From positions 1 to 5,824 of the forward strand of contig CAIPWG010000080.1 in NCBI GenBank assembly GCA_903868655.1: DNA of 5,824 nucleotides, written 5' to 3'. Source of the stretch: an uncultured Sphingomonadales bacterium (GTDB taxonomy: Bacteria > Pseudomonadota > Alphaproteobacteria > Sphingomonadales > Sphingomonadaceae). The position numbers were made by a program, and so were the translations under genes. Numbering within the stretch: the stretch's first letter is position 1; every line of letters starts with the position of its first letter. The notes under the pieces were generated by a model. The model did no database searches and was not told the DNA's origin. It saw only the letters and a list, made by a program, of their open reading frames with translations. Of this stretch, positions 1-5,824 are shown piece by piece.

Positions 1-1
1 G

Positions 2-295
2 CTGATGCACGGCAAGACCAGCCCGGTCACACATGATGGCACCGGAATGTTTGCCGATATCCCCTCGCCGTTTCTGGCAACACGCTATCACTCGCTGATC
101 GTCAACGACATTCCCGATGATCTGGTGGTGAATGCGCGGTCGGATGACGACCACGTCATGGGCTTTCGCCATGTATCGAAACCGATTCATGGTGTGCAGT
201 TCCATCCCGAGTCGATAGCCACCGAACACGGTCACGCGATGATTGCGAATTTTCTCAGGATTTGCGGGATCGCGCCGCGCGACCTCGCTTTATGA
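2..295 (+). CDS. trpG: Anthranilate synthase glutamine amidotransferase subunit, 3' end only (partial)
   Basis: This is the C-terminal part (about 97 residues) of the class I glutamine amidotransferase that releases ammonia from glutamine for TrpE, which makes anthranilate from chorismate in the cytoplasm. The window opens inside the gene, so the start and the nucleophilic cysteine (GxCLGHQ-type motif) lie upstream. Visible family landmarks are MHGKTSP near the left edge, the RYHSL motif about 28 residues in, and GVQFHPESI, which supplies the His and Glu of the Cys-His-Glu triad. The MHGK and RYHSL signatures favour TrpG/PabA over other amidotransferases. The adjoining trpD and trpC favour TrpG, although one subunit may serve both TrpE and PabB in some bacteria. 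The TGA stop at 293-295 overlaps the ATG of trpD in an ATGA arrangement, suggesting translational coupling. Identification is firm; the split between TrpG and PabA rests on context. Confidence 0.95.
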   Translation: MMHGKTSPVTHDGTGMFADIPSPFLATRYHSLIVNDIPDDLVVNARSDDDHVMGFRHVSKPIHGVQFHPESIATEHGHAMIANFLRICGIAPRDLAL

Positions 296-1290
296 GCGCG
301 CTGCCCGCGGTTAACCCAGCCCCGCTGACCGAAACCGAGGCTGAAGCTGCGTTTGGCGCGGTGCTCGATGGCGAAATCGGGGATGCGGAAATCGCTGATT
401 TTCTGATCGCGCTGTCTGACCGGGGTGAAACCGCGTCCGAAATTGCGGGGGCAGCGCGAGCCATGCGCGCACGGATGATCCCGGTTGGGGCGCCGGACAA
501 CGCGATTGATGTTTGCGGCACCGGGGGTGATGGGCATCACACGCTCAACGTGTCGACTGCCGTCAGTCTGGTGGTCGCTGCTTGCGGCGTGCCGGTGGCC
601 AAACATGGCAACCGTGCAGCCAGTTCGAAAGCTGGTGCCGCTGATACACTCGAAGCGCTCGGGCTCAATCTTGATCGGGCGGCCGAAACCGCCGAGGCGA
701 CTCTGAACGATCTGGGTATCGCGTTCCTGTTTGCCGCGCGGCATCATCCGGCAATCGGCCGAATTATGCCGATCCGCCGCAACATTGGCCGCCGCACAAT
801 CTTCAATCTCATGGGACCGCTCGCCAACCCGGCGGGCGTGACCCGCCAATTGGTCGGTATCGCGCGGCCCGATTATGTGCCGATCTATGGGGACGCGTTG
901 CGCAGGCTCGGCACAACGCGCGCTTTCGTGGTTTCAGGCGACGAGGGACTGGACGAATTGAGCCTCGGTGGTGGCAGCGTGATTGCCGATATCGCAGGCG
1001 ATGTCATGCACATGCAACGCGTGATGCCAAGCGACGCAGGACTGGATTGTACGGCGGTCGATGCTCTGCGCGGTGGTGATGCGACATATAATGCCGCCGC
1101 CTTGCGCAGGCTTTTGCTTGGCGAAACCGGTCCTTATCGTAATGCCGTGCTGTTCAACGCTGCTGCCGCGCTGATGGTCGCGGGCGAAGCACCCGATTGG
1201 CACCACGGTGTCGAAGAAGCCGCAGAAGTTATCGACAAAGGGTTGGCGAAAGCCCTGCTCGATTGCTGGATCGCCGCCGTCGCAGGATAG
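292..1290 (+). CDS. trpD: Anthranilate phosphoribosyltransferase
   Basis: It transfers the phosphoribosyl group of PRPP to anthranilate, the second step of tryptophan synthesis, in the cytoplasm. The protein has 332 residues, normal for the family. Seen in the sequence: the glycine-rich PRPP loop GTGGD (residues 76-80), KHGNR (104-108), the [10 protein letters not shown] segment (about 171-180) and the metal-binding Asp-Glu pair in SGDEGLDEL (221-222). The N-terminal helical domain ([10 protein letters not shown], then a stretch ending in ARAMRARM) comes before the loop, as expected. I chose the ATG at 292 because it forms an ATGA overlap with the trpG stop and gives a standard N-terminus. 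A TTG at 262 would add ten Arg-rich residues still inside trpG and is less likely. No good Shine-Dalgarno precedes 292, which fits translational coupling to trpG. No key residue is missing. Confidence 0.97.
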   Translation: MSALPAVNPAPLTETEAEAAFGAVLDGEIGDAEIADFLIALSDRGETASEIAGAARAMRARMIPVGAPDNAIDVCGTGGDGHHTLNVSTAVSLVVAACGVPVAKHGNRAASSKAGAADTLEALGLNLDRAAETAEATLNDLGIAFLFAARHHPAIGRIMPIRRNIGRRTIFNLMGPLANPAGVTRQLVGIARPDYVPIYGDALRRLGTTRAFVVSGDEGLDELSLGGGSVIADIAGDVMHMQRVMPSDAGLDCTAVDALRGGDATYNAAALRRLLLGETGPYRNAVLFNAAAALMVAGEAPDWHHGVEEAAEVIDKGLAKALLDCWIAAVAG

Positions 1291-1292
1291 AT

Positions 1293-2093
1293 ATGAACGA
1301 CAAACTTGCCGAAATATGTGCCACCAAGCGCGACGAGGTCACCCTTCGCAAGGCCAAGACCAGCCTTGCCACGCTCCATGCGCGCGCCACAGAACAGACC
1401 GCGCCACGCGGATTCGAAGCCGCGCTGCGCATGCGCGCCACGACCGGATTTGCGTTGATTGCGGAAATCAAACGCGCCAGCCCCTCAAAGGGGCTGATCC
1501 GCGCCGATTTTCAACCTGCCGACCATGCGCGCGCCTATCAGGCGGGCGGGGCTGCCTGTTTGTCGGTGCTGACCGATGCGCCCTATTTTCAAGGTCACGA
1601 GGATTATCTGGTTGCGGCGCGCGCGGCTTGCGACGTGCCGGTGATCCGCAAGGATTTCATGATTGACCCATGGCAATGTGCCGAAGCGCGAGCCATCGGT
1701 GCGGATGCCATCCTGATCATCGTGGCCGCACTTGACGATGCACAGATGGCCGAAATTGAGGCGGCAGCGCGCGAGCAGCACATGGATGTGCTGGTCGAAG
1801 TGCACAATGAGGCCGAAATGGAACGCGCGCACCGCCTGCAATCGCGGCTGATCGGGGTCAACAATCGTGACTTGCGGCGCTTCGTCACCGATCTGGGTGT
1901 GACCGAGCGTCTGGCTCCGCTCGCTCCGGCCGGTACGCTGATCGTCGGCGAAAGCGGCATCAATACCCACGCCGATCTTGTGCGCCTGTCGGCCTGTGGC
2001 ACGCGCACATTTCTGGTTGGCGAAAGCCTGATGCGTGAAGCAGACATAGCTGCCGCGACGCGCCAGTTGCTCACGGGCACGCAGCCTTCGTGA
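1293..2093 (+). CDS. trpC: Indole-3-glycerol phosphate synthase
   Basis: It closes the indole ring, converting CdRP (the carboxyphenylamino-deoxyribulose phosphate intermediate) to indole-3-glycerol phosphate. It is a monofunctional TIM-barrel enzyme of 266 residues, the usual length; there is no fused TrpF domain. The barrel motifs appear in order: [10 protein letters not shown] (58-67, general-acid region with Glu58 and Lys60), LTDAPYFQG (93-101), RKDFM (119-123, catalytic Lys120), LVEVH (167-171, Glu169), GVNNRDL (188-194, Asn190), GESGI (219-223) and FLVGESLM (240-247, phosphate-binding end). The ATG at 1293 lies 2 bases after the trpD stop and is preceded by AGGA at 1284-1287, a plausible ribosome binding site. 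Extending upstream in frame to 1197 would read an Arg-rich shadow of trpD. The TGA stop at 2091-2093 overlaps the GTG of the next gene. Confidence 0.97.
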   Translation: MNDKLAEICATKRDEVTLRKAKTSLATLHARATEQTAPRGFEAALRMRATTGFALIAEIKRASPSKGLIRADFQPADHARAYQAGGAACLSVLTDAPYFQGHEDYLVAARAACDVPVIRKDFMIDPWQCAEARAIGADAILIIVAALDDAQMAEIEAAAREQHMDVLVEVHNEAEMERAHRLQSRLIGVNNRDLRRFVTDLGVTERLAPLAPAGTLIVGESGINTHADLVRLSACGTRTFLVGESLMREADIAAATRQLLTGTQPS

Positions 2094-2782
2094 AAACACT
2101 CGGGCTGATAGGAGGTACCAGCTGGGAAAGCTCGGCCGAATATTACCGCCTGATCAATCAGGGTGTGCGTGATGCCCTGGGGCCGACCCATTCAGCGCAA
2201 TTGCTGTTGTGGTCGTTCAATTTTGCCGAGCTTGCCGCGATGCAACATGCAGGCGACTGGAATGGCCAGACGGCACGGATGATCGACGCCAGCCATCGGT
2301 TGGAACAGGCGGGTGCCGCTGTGCTGTTGATCTGTTCGAACACGATGCATCGTTGTGCTGCCGAAATCGAGAAGGCATGCACCATCCCGCTGCTTCATAT
2401 CATGGACCCGACAGGCGCTGCGATCCGCGCGGCCGGCCTGACCCGTGTCGGCCTGCTGGGCACGCGGTTTACGATGGAACAGTCTTTTTGCCGCGACCGG
2501 CTGGCCGAACGCTATGCGGTGGAGGCAATTATTCCCGGAGACATCGATCGCGCGACCATTCATCGGATCATCTACGACGAACTGATCGCCGGCGAAATCT
2601 TACCCGCATCGCGCCAAGCCTACCGCGAGGTGATTGTGCGGCTCGTCGCAAGCGGCGCGCAAGCGATCATTTTGGGTTGCACCGAGATCATGCTGCTGAT
2701 CGGTCCCGATGACAGCCCGGTGCCCCTGTTCGATACGACAGCTTTGCACGCGAAGGCAGCGATTGCAGCCGCACTGGGCTGA
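2090..2782 (+). CDS. Aspartate/glutamate racemase family protein (YgeA/RacX-like amino acid racemase)
   Basis: Predicted cofactor-independent amino acid racemase of the Asp/Glu racemase superfamily, 230 residues, cytoplasmic. It begins [19 protein letters not shown], close to the GLLGGMSWEST-type start of E. coli YgeA as I recall it. Both catalytic cysteines are present: Cys82 in CSNTMH and Cys197 in LGCTEI. Other family marks are HSAQLLL (34-40), GTRFTME (124-130) and a terminal DTTALH (215-220). YgeA-type enzymes act on aspartate, glutamate, homoserine and other amino acids; substrate cannot be read from this sequence, so I give no gene symbol. The start is the GTG at 2090, in a GTGA overlap with the trpC stop and without an upstream Shine-Dalgarno, so it is probably translated by coupling to trpC. 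Base composition resembles its neighbours, so nothing marks it as recently acquired. It has no known role in tryptophan or molybdopterin synthesis. Confidence 0.9.
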   Translation: MKTLGLIGGTSWESSAEYYRLINQGVRDALGPTHSAQLLLWSFNFAELAAMQHAGDWNGQTARMIDASHRLEQAGAAVLLICSNTMHRCAAEIEKACTIPLLHIMDPTGAAIRAAGLTRVGLLGTRFTMEQSFCRDRLAERYAVEAIIPGDIDRATIHRIIYDELIAGEILPASRQAYREVIVRLVASGAQAIILGCTEIMLLIGPDDSPVPLFDTTALHAKAAIAAALG

Positions 2783-2808
2783 CACCCCCTGTGCAATTGC
2801 GCTCTAGT
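2779..2808 (+). promoter_or_regulatory. Possible promoter for moaC-moeA
   Basis: CTGACA (2779-2784) matches the sigma-70 -35 consensus TTGACA at five of six positions. TCTAGT (2803-2808) matches TATAAT at four of six, after an 18-base spacer. Transcription would start about 2814-2816, only some 10 bases before the moaC ATG. The -35 box overlaps the racemase stop codon. This would let the molybdenum cofactor pair be expressed apart from the trp genes, but it is a pattern match only and chance is a real alternative. Confidence 0.3.
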
Positions 2809-2818
2809 CTGGCACAGG
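2788..2818 (+). repeat. Inverted repeat between the racemase gene and moaC
   Basis: CCTGTGC (2788-2794) and GCACAGG (2812-2818) are exact reverse complements separated by 17 bases. The loop starts with an AATTGC stretch that is part of the 8-base palindrome GCAATTGC (2793-2800). In a read-through transcript the right arm would include AGG at 2816-2818, the only Shine-Dalgarno-like bases before the moaC ATG at 2826, so a hairpin could lower moaC translation. It could equally be a protein-binding site or coincidence. No T-run follows, so it is not an intrinsic terminator. Confidence 0.35.
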
Positions 2819-2825
2819 CTCCGTC

Positions 2826-3305
2826 ATGACCGATTTGACCCATCTTGATGACAAAGGCCAGGCGCGGATGGTCGACGTTGGCGGCAAAGCCGAAACGCAC
2901 CGTGTTGCCGTTGCCAGCGGCCGCATCCGCATGAACACTGTAGCACGCGCCGCGATTGGCAGCGGTACCGTGGCCAAAGGCGACGTACTGGCCACCGCGC
3001 GTATCGCTGGGATCATGGCGGCCAAGCGTACTGGTGATCTGATCACGCTGTGCCATCCTTTGGGTCTGGAATCGGTCACGGTTGATTTCGATCTCGAATC
3101 CGATGGCGTGACGGCGACCGCACTGGCATCGCTCACTGGTCGTACGGGAGTGGAAATGGAAGCCATGACGGCAGTTTCGATCGCGCTGCTGACCATCTAC
3201 GACATGGCCAAGGCGATCGACAAAGGCATGGTCATCGAAACCGTGCGGCTGATCGAAAAGCGCGGCGGAAAATCGGGCCACTGGCGCGCCAGCGACGCGC
3301 AATGA
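2826..3305 (+). CDS. moaC: Cyclic pyranopterin monophosphate synthase
   Basis: MoaC converts 3',8-cyclo-7,8-dihydro-GTP, the product of MoaA, to cyclic pyranopterin monophosphate in the first stage of molybdenum cofactor synthesis. It is a soluble hexameric enzyme in characterised species. The protein has 159 residues, typical of the family. Seen: MVDVGGK (15-21), Lys51 in KGDVL, LCHPL (75-79, with His77), [10 protein letters not shown] (108-117) and [11 protein letters not shown] (125-135) with Asp126 and Lys129, which correspond to E. coli Asp128 and Lys131. All expected catalytic positions are present. The ATG at 2826 gives the standard N-terminus (MTDLTHLD). The ribosome binding site is weak (AGG, 2816-2818). 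The TGA at 3303-3305 overlaps the moeA ATG. moaA, moaD and moaE are not in the window. Confidence 0.97.
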   Translation: MTDLTHLDDKGQARMVDVGGKAETHRVAVASGRIRMNTVARAAIGSGTVAKGDVLATARIAGIMAAKRTGDLITLCHPLGLESVTVDFDLESDGVTATALASLTGRTGVEMEAMTAVSIALLTIYDMAKAIDKGMVIETVRLIEKRGGKSGHWRASDAQ

Positions 3306-4504
3306 CCGCACGAACACCCCCCCTGCCACTCGCCGAGGCCCAATCACGGCTGCTTTCGCTCGCGCCCGCTCTGCCGGTCGAATGGCGGCCAACGGGCGCT
3401 TGTGCCGGATTTTTCCTTGCCGAGCCCCTGCCCGCCCGTCGCGATCAACCCGCCGCACCACTGTCCGCGATGGATGGATTTGCCTTGCGTGCCGCAGATT
3501 TGCCCGGGCCGTGGCAGCTTGTCGGCGAAAGTGCCGCTGGCCACCCGTTTGACGGGAAGGTTGGTGCAGGTGAGGCAATCCGGATCAGCACCGGCGCGAT
3601 GGTGCCCCCCGGTGCCGACATGGTGCTGATCAAGGAAGACAGTGACACGCAGGACACCACGTTACACCTCACCGGTACACCACCCGAGCCAACTGGCCGC
3701 CACATCCGGCCGCATGCCATGGATTTCGCGCGGGGCGATGCGGTTCTGCCGAAGGGCTGGCGGATCGATGCCGCCGGCATCGGCCTGGCCATTGCCGCAG
3801 GCTACGACCTGCTGCCCGTGCGGCGTTCAGTCAATGTGGCCGTGATCGATGGTGGCGACGAGTTGGCGCCACCTGGCACCGAACCCACTTTGCACCAGAT
3901 CCCCGCAAGCAACGGGCCGATGCTCGCAGCCATGGCCCAGCGATTGCCTGTATCAGCGCGCCGCATTGGGCCTGTGCCCGACCAGCTCGAGACGCTGATT
4001 GCGGCTTTCGAAGCAGCCAGCGATGCCGATGTGATCGTCACCAGCGGCGGTGCCTCGGTTGGTGATCACGATTTGATGCGCCCGGCACTGGCCGCACTTG
4101 GCGCAGAGCTTGAATTCTGGCGTGTCGGCATAAAGCCGGGCAAGCCTTTGCTTGTAGCGCGGCACAAGCGCCAGATCATTCTGGGTCTGCCCGGCAATCC
4201 AGCCTCGGCATGGGTAACCGGATTTCTGTTCCTGTTGCCATTGTTGCGTGCCGCACTCGGCGCGGCAAACCCTCTGCCGCGAACAATCAACGTACCGCTC
4301 GCGACCGCGATGGGCCCCGGCGGCAGCCGCATGGAATTTCTGCGTGGCCATTGGGACGGTGCCAAGGTGACACTCGATCGCTTGCAGGATTCGGGCGCAT
4401 TGTCACCCCTGGCACGCGCAAATGCGCTGGTGGTACGCGCAGCCGGAGCTGCACCCGCGCCCGTTGGTACACCAGTGCCAGTCTATCTGACCGATTGGGA
4501 TTGA
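3302..4504 (+). CDS. moeA: Molybdopterin molybdenumtransferase
   Basis: MoeA inserts molybdate into adenylylated molybdopterin (made by MogA), releasing AMP and giving the active molybdenum cofactor. The protein has 400 residues, a full-length four-domain MoeA. N-terminal landmarks are SAMDGFAL (55-62, Asp58), [14 protein letters not shown] (95-108) and [11 protein letters not shown] (136-146, Asp141). The MogA-like domain (about 178-320) shows GGDEL (184-188, Glu187), PASNGP (201-206), [11 protein letters not shown] (247-257), GIKPGKP (276-282) and GLPGNPASA (295-303). The C-terminal domain runs from about 325 to the end. From memory, Asp58, Asp141 and Glu187 match E. coli Asp59, Asp142 and Glu188. 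Small departures from the common motifs are Phe60 for Tyr, IDGGDEL for the usual STGDEL, and HAMDF for the usual GEDF. The ATG overlaps the moaC stop (ATGA), implying coupled translation. Confidence 0.96.
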   Translation: MTARTPPLPLAEAQSRLLSLAPALPVEWRPTGACAGFFLAEPLPARRDQPAAPLSAMDGFALRAADLPGPWQLVGESAAGHPFDGKVGAGEAIRISTGAMVPPGADMVLIKEDSDTQDTTLHLTGTPPEPTGRHIRPHAMDFARGDAVLPKGWRIDAAGIGLAIAAGYDLLPVRRSVNVAVIDGGDELAPPGTEPTLHQIPASNGPMLAAMAQRLPVSARRIGPVPDQLETLIAAFEAASDADVIVTSGGASVGDHDLMRPALAALGAELEFWRVGIKPGKPLLVARHKRQIILGLPGNPASAWVTGFLFLLPLLRAALGAANPLPRTINVPLATAMGPGGSRMEFLRGHWDGAKVTLDRLQDSGALSPLARANALVVRAAGAAPAPVGTPVPVYLTDWD

Positions 4505-4654
4505 ACCCGCGCAAATGGCTGCCAGCCATCATGCATCGCCCCGATTTCATGGATAAGGCCATACTTTTCGGCGACCAGAACCTGCCCGGCCTCGCTGTGG
4601 GCCACAGCAACTCCAGTCGGGCAAAGCCATCAAGGCGCAGAACCGCAGAAATGC
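4505..4654. other. Intergenic stretch between moeA and the lexA promoter
   Basis: I see no convincing gene here. Two small inverted repeats are present: ATGGCT/AGCCAT around a 3-base loop (4515-4529), eleven bases after the moeA stop, and the 15-base near-palindrome GCTGTGGGCCACAGC (4594-4608). Neither is followed by a T-run, so neither is a clear intrinsic terminator, though the first could mark the moeA 3' end. A minus-strand open frame of 40 codons (4483-4605, GTG start, entering the moeA tail) reads like protein (for example HSEAGQVLVAEKYGL) but matches nothing I know and has no good ribosome binding site. A plus-strand frame at 4549-4680 (43 codons) also lacks a ribosome binding site and would run through the lexA promoter. 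Confidence 0.5.
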
Positions 4655-4683
4655 TTGACTTGCCGTATTTGGTTGCCTAATCG
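4655..4683 (+). promoter_or_regulatory. Probable lexA promoter
   Basis: TTGACT (4655-4660) is a five-of-six match to the -35 consensus and is preceded by C, as is common in alphaproteobacteria. The -10 element is less clear: CCTAAT (4676-4681) matches four of six at a short 15-base spacer, while TAATCG (4678-4683) has the ideal 17-base spacer but a poor match. Either places the transcription start near 4687-4690, inside the SOS box, so bound LexA would block initiation. Confidence 0.6.
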
Positions 4684-4697
4684 TTCCGCATTCGTTC
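4683..4697 (+). promoter_or_regulatory. SOS box (LexA operator) of lexA
   Basis: GTTC (4683-4686), seven bases, then GTTC (4694-4697) is an exact copy of the GTTC-N7-GTTC direct repeat recognised by LexA in alphaproteobacteria such as Rhizobium and Rhodobacter. It sits at the predicted transcription start, about 40 bases before the lexA ATG, so lexA is most likely autorepressed and induced by DNA damage. The E. coli type operator (CTGT-N8-ACAG) is absent. Confidence 0.87.
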
Positions 4698-4699
4698 AC

Positions 4700-4717
4700 G
4701 AACTGCTCCGACAGTTC
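4700..4717 (+). repeat. Inverted repeat in the lexA leader
   Basis: GAACTG (4700-4705) and CAGTTC (4712-4717) are exact reverse complements around a 6-base spacer. They start two bases after the SOS box and end seven bases before the lexA Shine-Dalgarno. In the mRNA this could form a small hairpin. As DNA it contributes one further GTTC half-site in each orientation, but at spacings that do not match the N7 operator. Its role is unknown and it could be chance. Confidence 0.4.
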
Positions 4718-4724
4718 CATGTGT

Positions 4725-4730
4725 GGGAGA
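4725..4730 (+). promoter_or_regulatory. lexA ribosome binding site
   Basis: GGGAGA lies seven bases before the ATG at 4738, good Shine-Dalgarno spacing. It decides the start: the in-frame GTG at 4723 overlaps this site and would add non-conserved residues (MGDRV), while ATG 4738 gives the standard LexA N-terminus [10 protein letters not shown]. Confidence 0.75.
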
Positions 4731-4737
4731 CCGGGTG

Positions 4738-5442
4738 ATGCTGACGCGCAAACAGCACGAACTCTTGAGCTTCATCCAGGTTCGACTGGAAGAGTCAGGG
4801 ATTTCGCCTTCTTTCGAAGAAATGAAGGAGGCGCTTGACCTGAAATCGAAATCCGGGGTGCATCGACTGATCTCTGCATTGGAAGAGCGCGGATTTATCC
4901 GCCGTCTCGCCAACCGCGCACGCGCACTCGAAGTGATCCGCGAGCCTGATACGGCATCACCACGCACTGCAGCGCGCGCTGCTGCCCCACTGGCACCCGC
5001 TGTGGCGCAACGCCCGGCGCACGCAGCTCCTCCAGCGCTGCGCCCTGCGGCAGCCAACGATGTCATCGAAATTCCGCTCCATGGCCGGATTGCTGCGGGC
5101 GCACCGATTGAGGCGCTCGAAATTGGCGCCATGCTTCCGGTGCCTGCCGCTTTGCTCGGTGCTGGCGAACATTATGCGCTTGAAGTGTCGGGGGATTCGA
5201 TGGTCGAGGCGGGTATTCTCGATGGTGATCTTGCGCTGATCCGTCGTACCGATGTTGCGCGCGATGGTGAAATCGTGGTGGCACTGGTGCGCGGTGAAGA
5301 GGCAACGCTGAAATATCTGCGCCGGGAAAAAGGTATGGTCCGGCTCGACCCCGCCAACGCCGCGTATGATCCGCAGTTCTACGCGCCAGGCGAAGTGCAA
5401 GTGCAAGGCAAACTGGCAGGACTGCTGCGCCGCTATCACTGA
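4738..5442 (+). CDS. lexA: LexA repressor (SOS regulator, self-cleaving)
   Basis: LexA represses DNA-damage genes. When RecA filaments form on single-stranded DNA it cuts itself and derepresses them. The 234-residue protein has an N-terminal winged-helix DNA-binding domain (about 1-68: [25 protein letters not shown], recognition region [17 protein letters not shown]), an Ala/Pro-rich linker (about 70-107) and a C-terminal S24 peptidase domain. The cleavage site is Ala120-Gly121 in [10 protein letters not shown]. The catalytic Ser154 is in SGDSM and Lys192 in ATLKYL. All three are intact, so it should be cleavable. Recognition-helix residues of the [10 protein letters not shown] type are what I recall for alphaproteobacterial LexA, in keeping with the GTTC-N7-GTTC box upstream. 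The linker is longer than in E. coli LexA (about 202 residues), as is common in alphaproteobacteria. Its last 7 bases overlap the end of the convergent comEC gene. Confidence 0.97.
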   Translation: MLTRKQHELLSFIQVRLEESGISPSFEEMKEALDLKSKSGVHRLISALEERGFIRRLANRARALEVIREPDTASPRTAARAAAPLAPAVAQRPAHAAPPALRPAAANDVIEIPLHGRIAAGAPIEALEIGAMLPVPAALLGAGEHYALEVSGDSMVEAGILDGDLALIRRTDVARDGEIVVALVRGEEATLKYLRREKGMVRLDPANAAYDPQFYAPGEVQVQGKLAGLLRRYH

Positions 5443-5824
5443 TACGGATGGCTGACGGGCACAAGCCATGGATGCTGATCCATGGCTTGTGCAACCGTTC
5501 GCACCGCACCGGTATTCAAATCAAGCGTCATGCCCCCGGTACGGGCCAGCATGGGCCCATCAGCCAGCAATTGACGGGGCTGACATTGCGCCGACAAGGC
5601 GCGGTCTGCGATCACGATATCGGCTTGCGCACAGGCCCGTGCCAGCCCCTCCTCGTTCAATCGACGGTGGCTTCGGCTGATCAGCAAGACAGTGCGATGG
5701 CCCGCGCGATTGAGCGCGAGTGCGCAGAAATCGTGGTTGCAACGTGCACCGGGCCACTCTTCGAGCGCGCGCGTAGTTCCCGACATGCCCGACAATTCCA
5801 ACAAGGTGTCGCGCGCAAATCGCC
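5436..5824 (-). CDS. comEC: ComEC/Rec2-family DNA uptake channel protein, C-terminal end only (partial)
   Basis: The last 128 residues of a protein running off the right edge. I assign ComEC/Rec2, the inner-membrane channel that passes single-stranded DNA in natural transformation, from the pattern seen at the C-terminus of sphingomonad homologues as I recall it: [23 protein letters not shown], a LLISRS strand, [19 protein letters not shown] and [10 protein letters not shown], ending near a DQHPW motif. This part follows the metallo-beta-lactamase-like domain; the membrane segments and the metal-binding HxHxDH-type motif would be upstream, outside the window. The position beside lexA in convergent orientation is also as I recall for this group. 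The stop (5436-5438 on the plus strand) lies inside the final codons of lexA. The last 22 residues contain a perfect inverted repeat at DNA level. Family confidence is fair because the diagnostic domains are not visible. Confidence 0.8.
   Translation of the reverse strand, partial: RFARDTLLELSGMSGTTRALEEWPGARCNHDFCALALNRAGHRTVLLISRSHRRLNEEGLARACAQADIVIADRALSAQCQPRQLLADGPMLARTGGMTLDLNTGAVRTVAQAMDQHPWLVPVSHPYQ
5459..5492 (+). terminator. Perfect 15-bp hairpin downstream of lexA, possible terminator
   Basis: GCACAAGCCATGGAT (5459-5473) and its exact reverse complement (5478-5492) flank a 4-base loop (GCTG). The stem starts 17 bases after the lexA stop and lies inside the last codons of comEC (residues [11 protein letters not shown] on the minus strand). 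No T-run follows on the plus strand (AACCGTTCGC), nor on the minus strand, so it is not a textbook intrinsic terminator. It may still end or stabilise lexA mRNA. A 15-bp exact stem is unlikely by chance in coding sequence. The termination role is inference. Confidence 0.5.

Noticed and set aside
262..291. TTG start ten codons upstream for trpD
   Set aside because: It lies inside trpG, adds non-conserved Arg-rich residues, and the ATG at 292 gives the typical ATGA overlap and normal length.
1197..1292. In-frame N-terminal extension of trpC into trpD
   Set aside because: The extension is an Arg-rich shadow of trpD coding sequence; ATG 1293 with AGGA before it gives the standard start.
2109..2116. 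TAGGAGGT, a near-perfect Shine-Dalgarno, inside the racemase gene
   Set aside because: It encodes part of the conserved LIGGT segment and no ATG, GTG or TTG start follows at suitable spacing in a useful frame; it lies 18 bases after the real start, so it cannot serve that start.
2688..3578. Long minus-strand open frame (296 codons) across the racemase end, moaC and the moeA start
   Set aside because: It is antisense to three genes with clear family motifs and has a His/Arg/Gln-rich low-plausibility composition, typical of shadows in high-GC DNA. The same applies to minus-strand frames at 232-849, 1485-2099, 1604-2191 and 4957-5469.
4486..4515. GGTTCAATCC on the minus strand, resembling a tRNA T-arm
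   Set aside because: The flanking bases do not pair into a 5-bp T-stem and no acceptor or anticodon arm is found nearby.
4515..4529. ATGGCT/AGCCAT hairpin as moeA terminator
   Set aside because: Only 6 bp with a 3-base loop and no T-run after it; too weak to call a terminator.
4594..4608. GCTGTGGGCCACAGC near-palindrome as an operator
   Set aside because: It is about 50 bases upstream of the lexA -35 box, matches no operator I know, and a 15-base near-palindrome can occur by chance in GC-rich DNA.

Overview
The window looks like ordinary core chromosome from a high-GC alphaproteobacterium, most likely a sphingomonad (Sphingomonadales). Three things point there. The sequence is GC-rich, with codons mostly ending in G or C. 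The lexA promoter carries an alphaproteobacterial SOS box (GTTC-N7-GTTC). The gene order trpG-trpD-trpC-(racemase)-moaC-moeA-lexA with a convergent comEC matches what I recall from sphingomonad genomes; I have not checked this against a database. There are no insertion sequences, phage genes, CRISPR arrays, tRNA or rRNA genes.

Layout. Bases 2-2782 hold a tightly packed plus-strand run: the 3' end of trpG, complete trpD and trpC, and an aspartate/glutamate-racemase-family gene. The junctions are a 4-base ATGA overlap (trpG/trpD), a 2-base gap (trpD/trpC) and a 4-base GTGA overlap (trpC/racemase), so translation is probably coupled throughout. After 43 bases come moaC and moeA, which overlap by 4 bases (ATGA). 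A 233-base gap (4505-4737) contains the lexA promoter, its SOS operator and a small leader inverted repeat. lexA follows at 4738-5442. The 3' end of a minus-strand ComEC/Rec2 gene enters from the right edge and runs convergently into lexA, with the last 7 bases shared.

Function. TrpG, TrpD and TrpC carry out tryptophan synthesis steps from chorismate to indole-3-glycerol phosphate (trpE presumably lies just upstream). MoaC and MoeA act early and late in molybdenum cofactor synthesis. LexA is the SOS repressor and appears to be autoregulated. ComEC is the inner-membrane DNA uptake channel. Catalytic residues are intact wherever the relevant part of the protein lies in the window, and I see no frameshifts in these genes.

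I found no clear undescribed system. The points most worth a second look are the racemase gene translationally coupled to trpC; a perfect 15-bp inverted repeat inside the last codons of comEC, just past the lexA stop, that may terminate lexA transcription; the overlapping lexA/comEC ends; and the inverted repeat between the lexA SOS box and its ribosome binding site.
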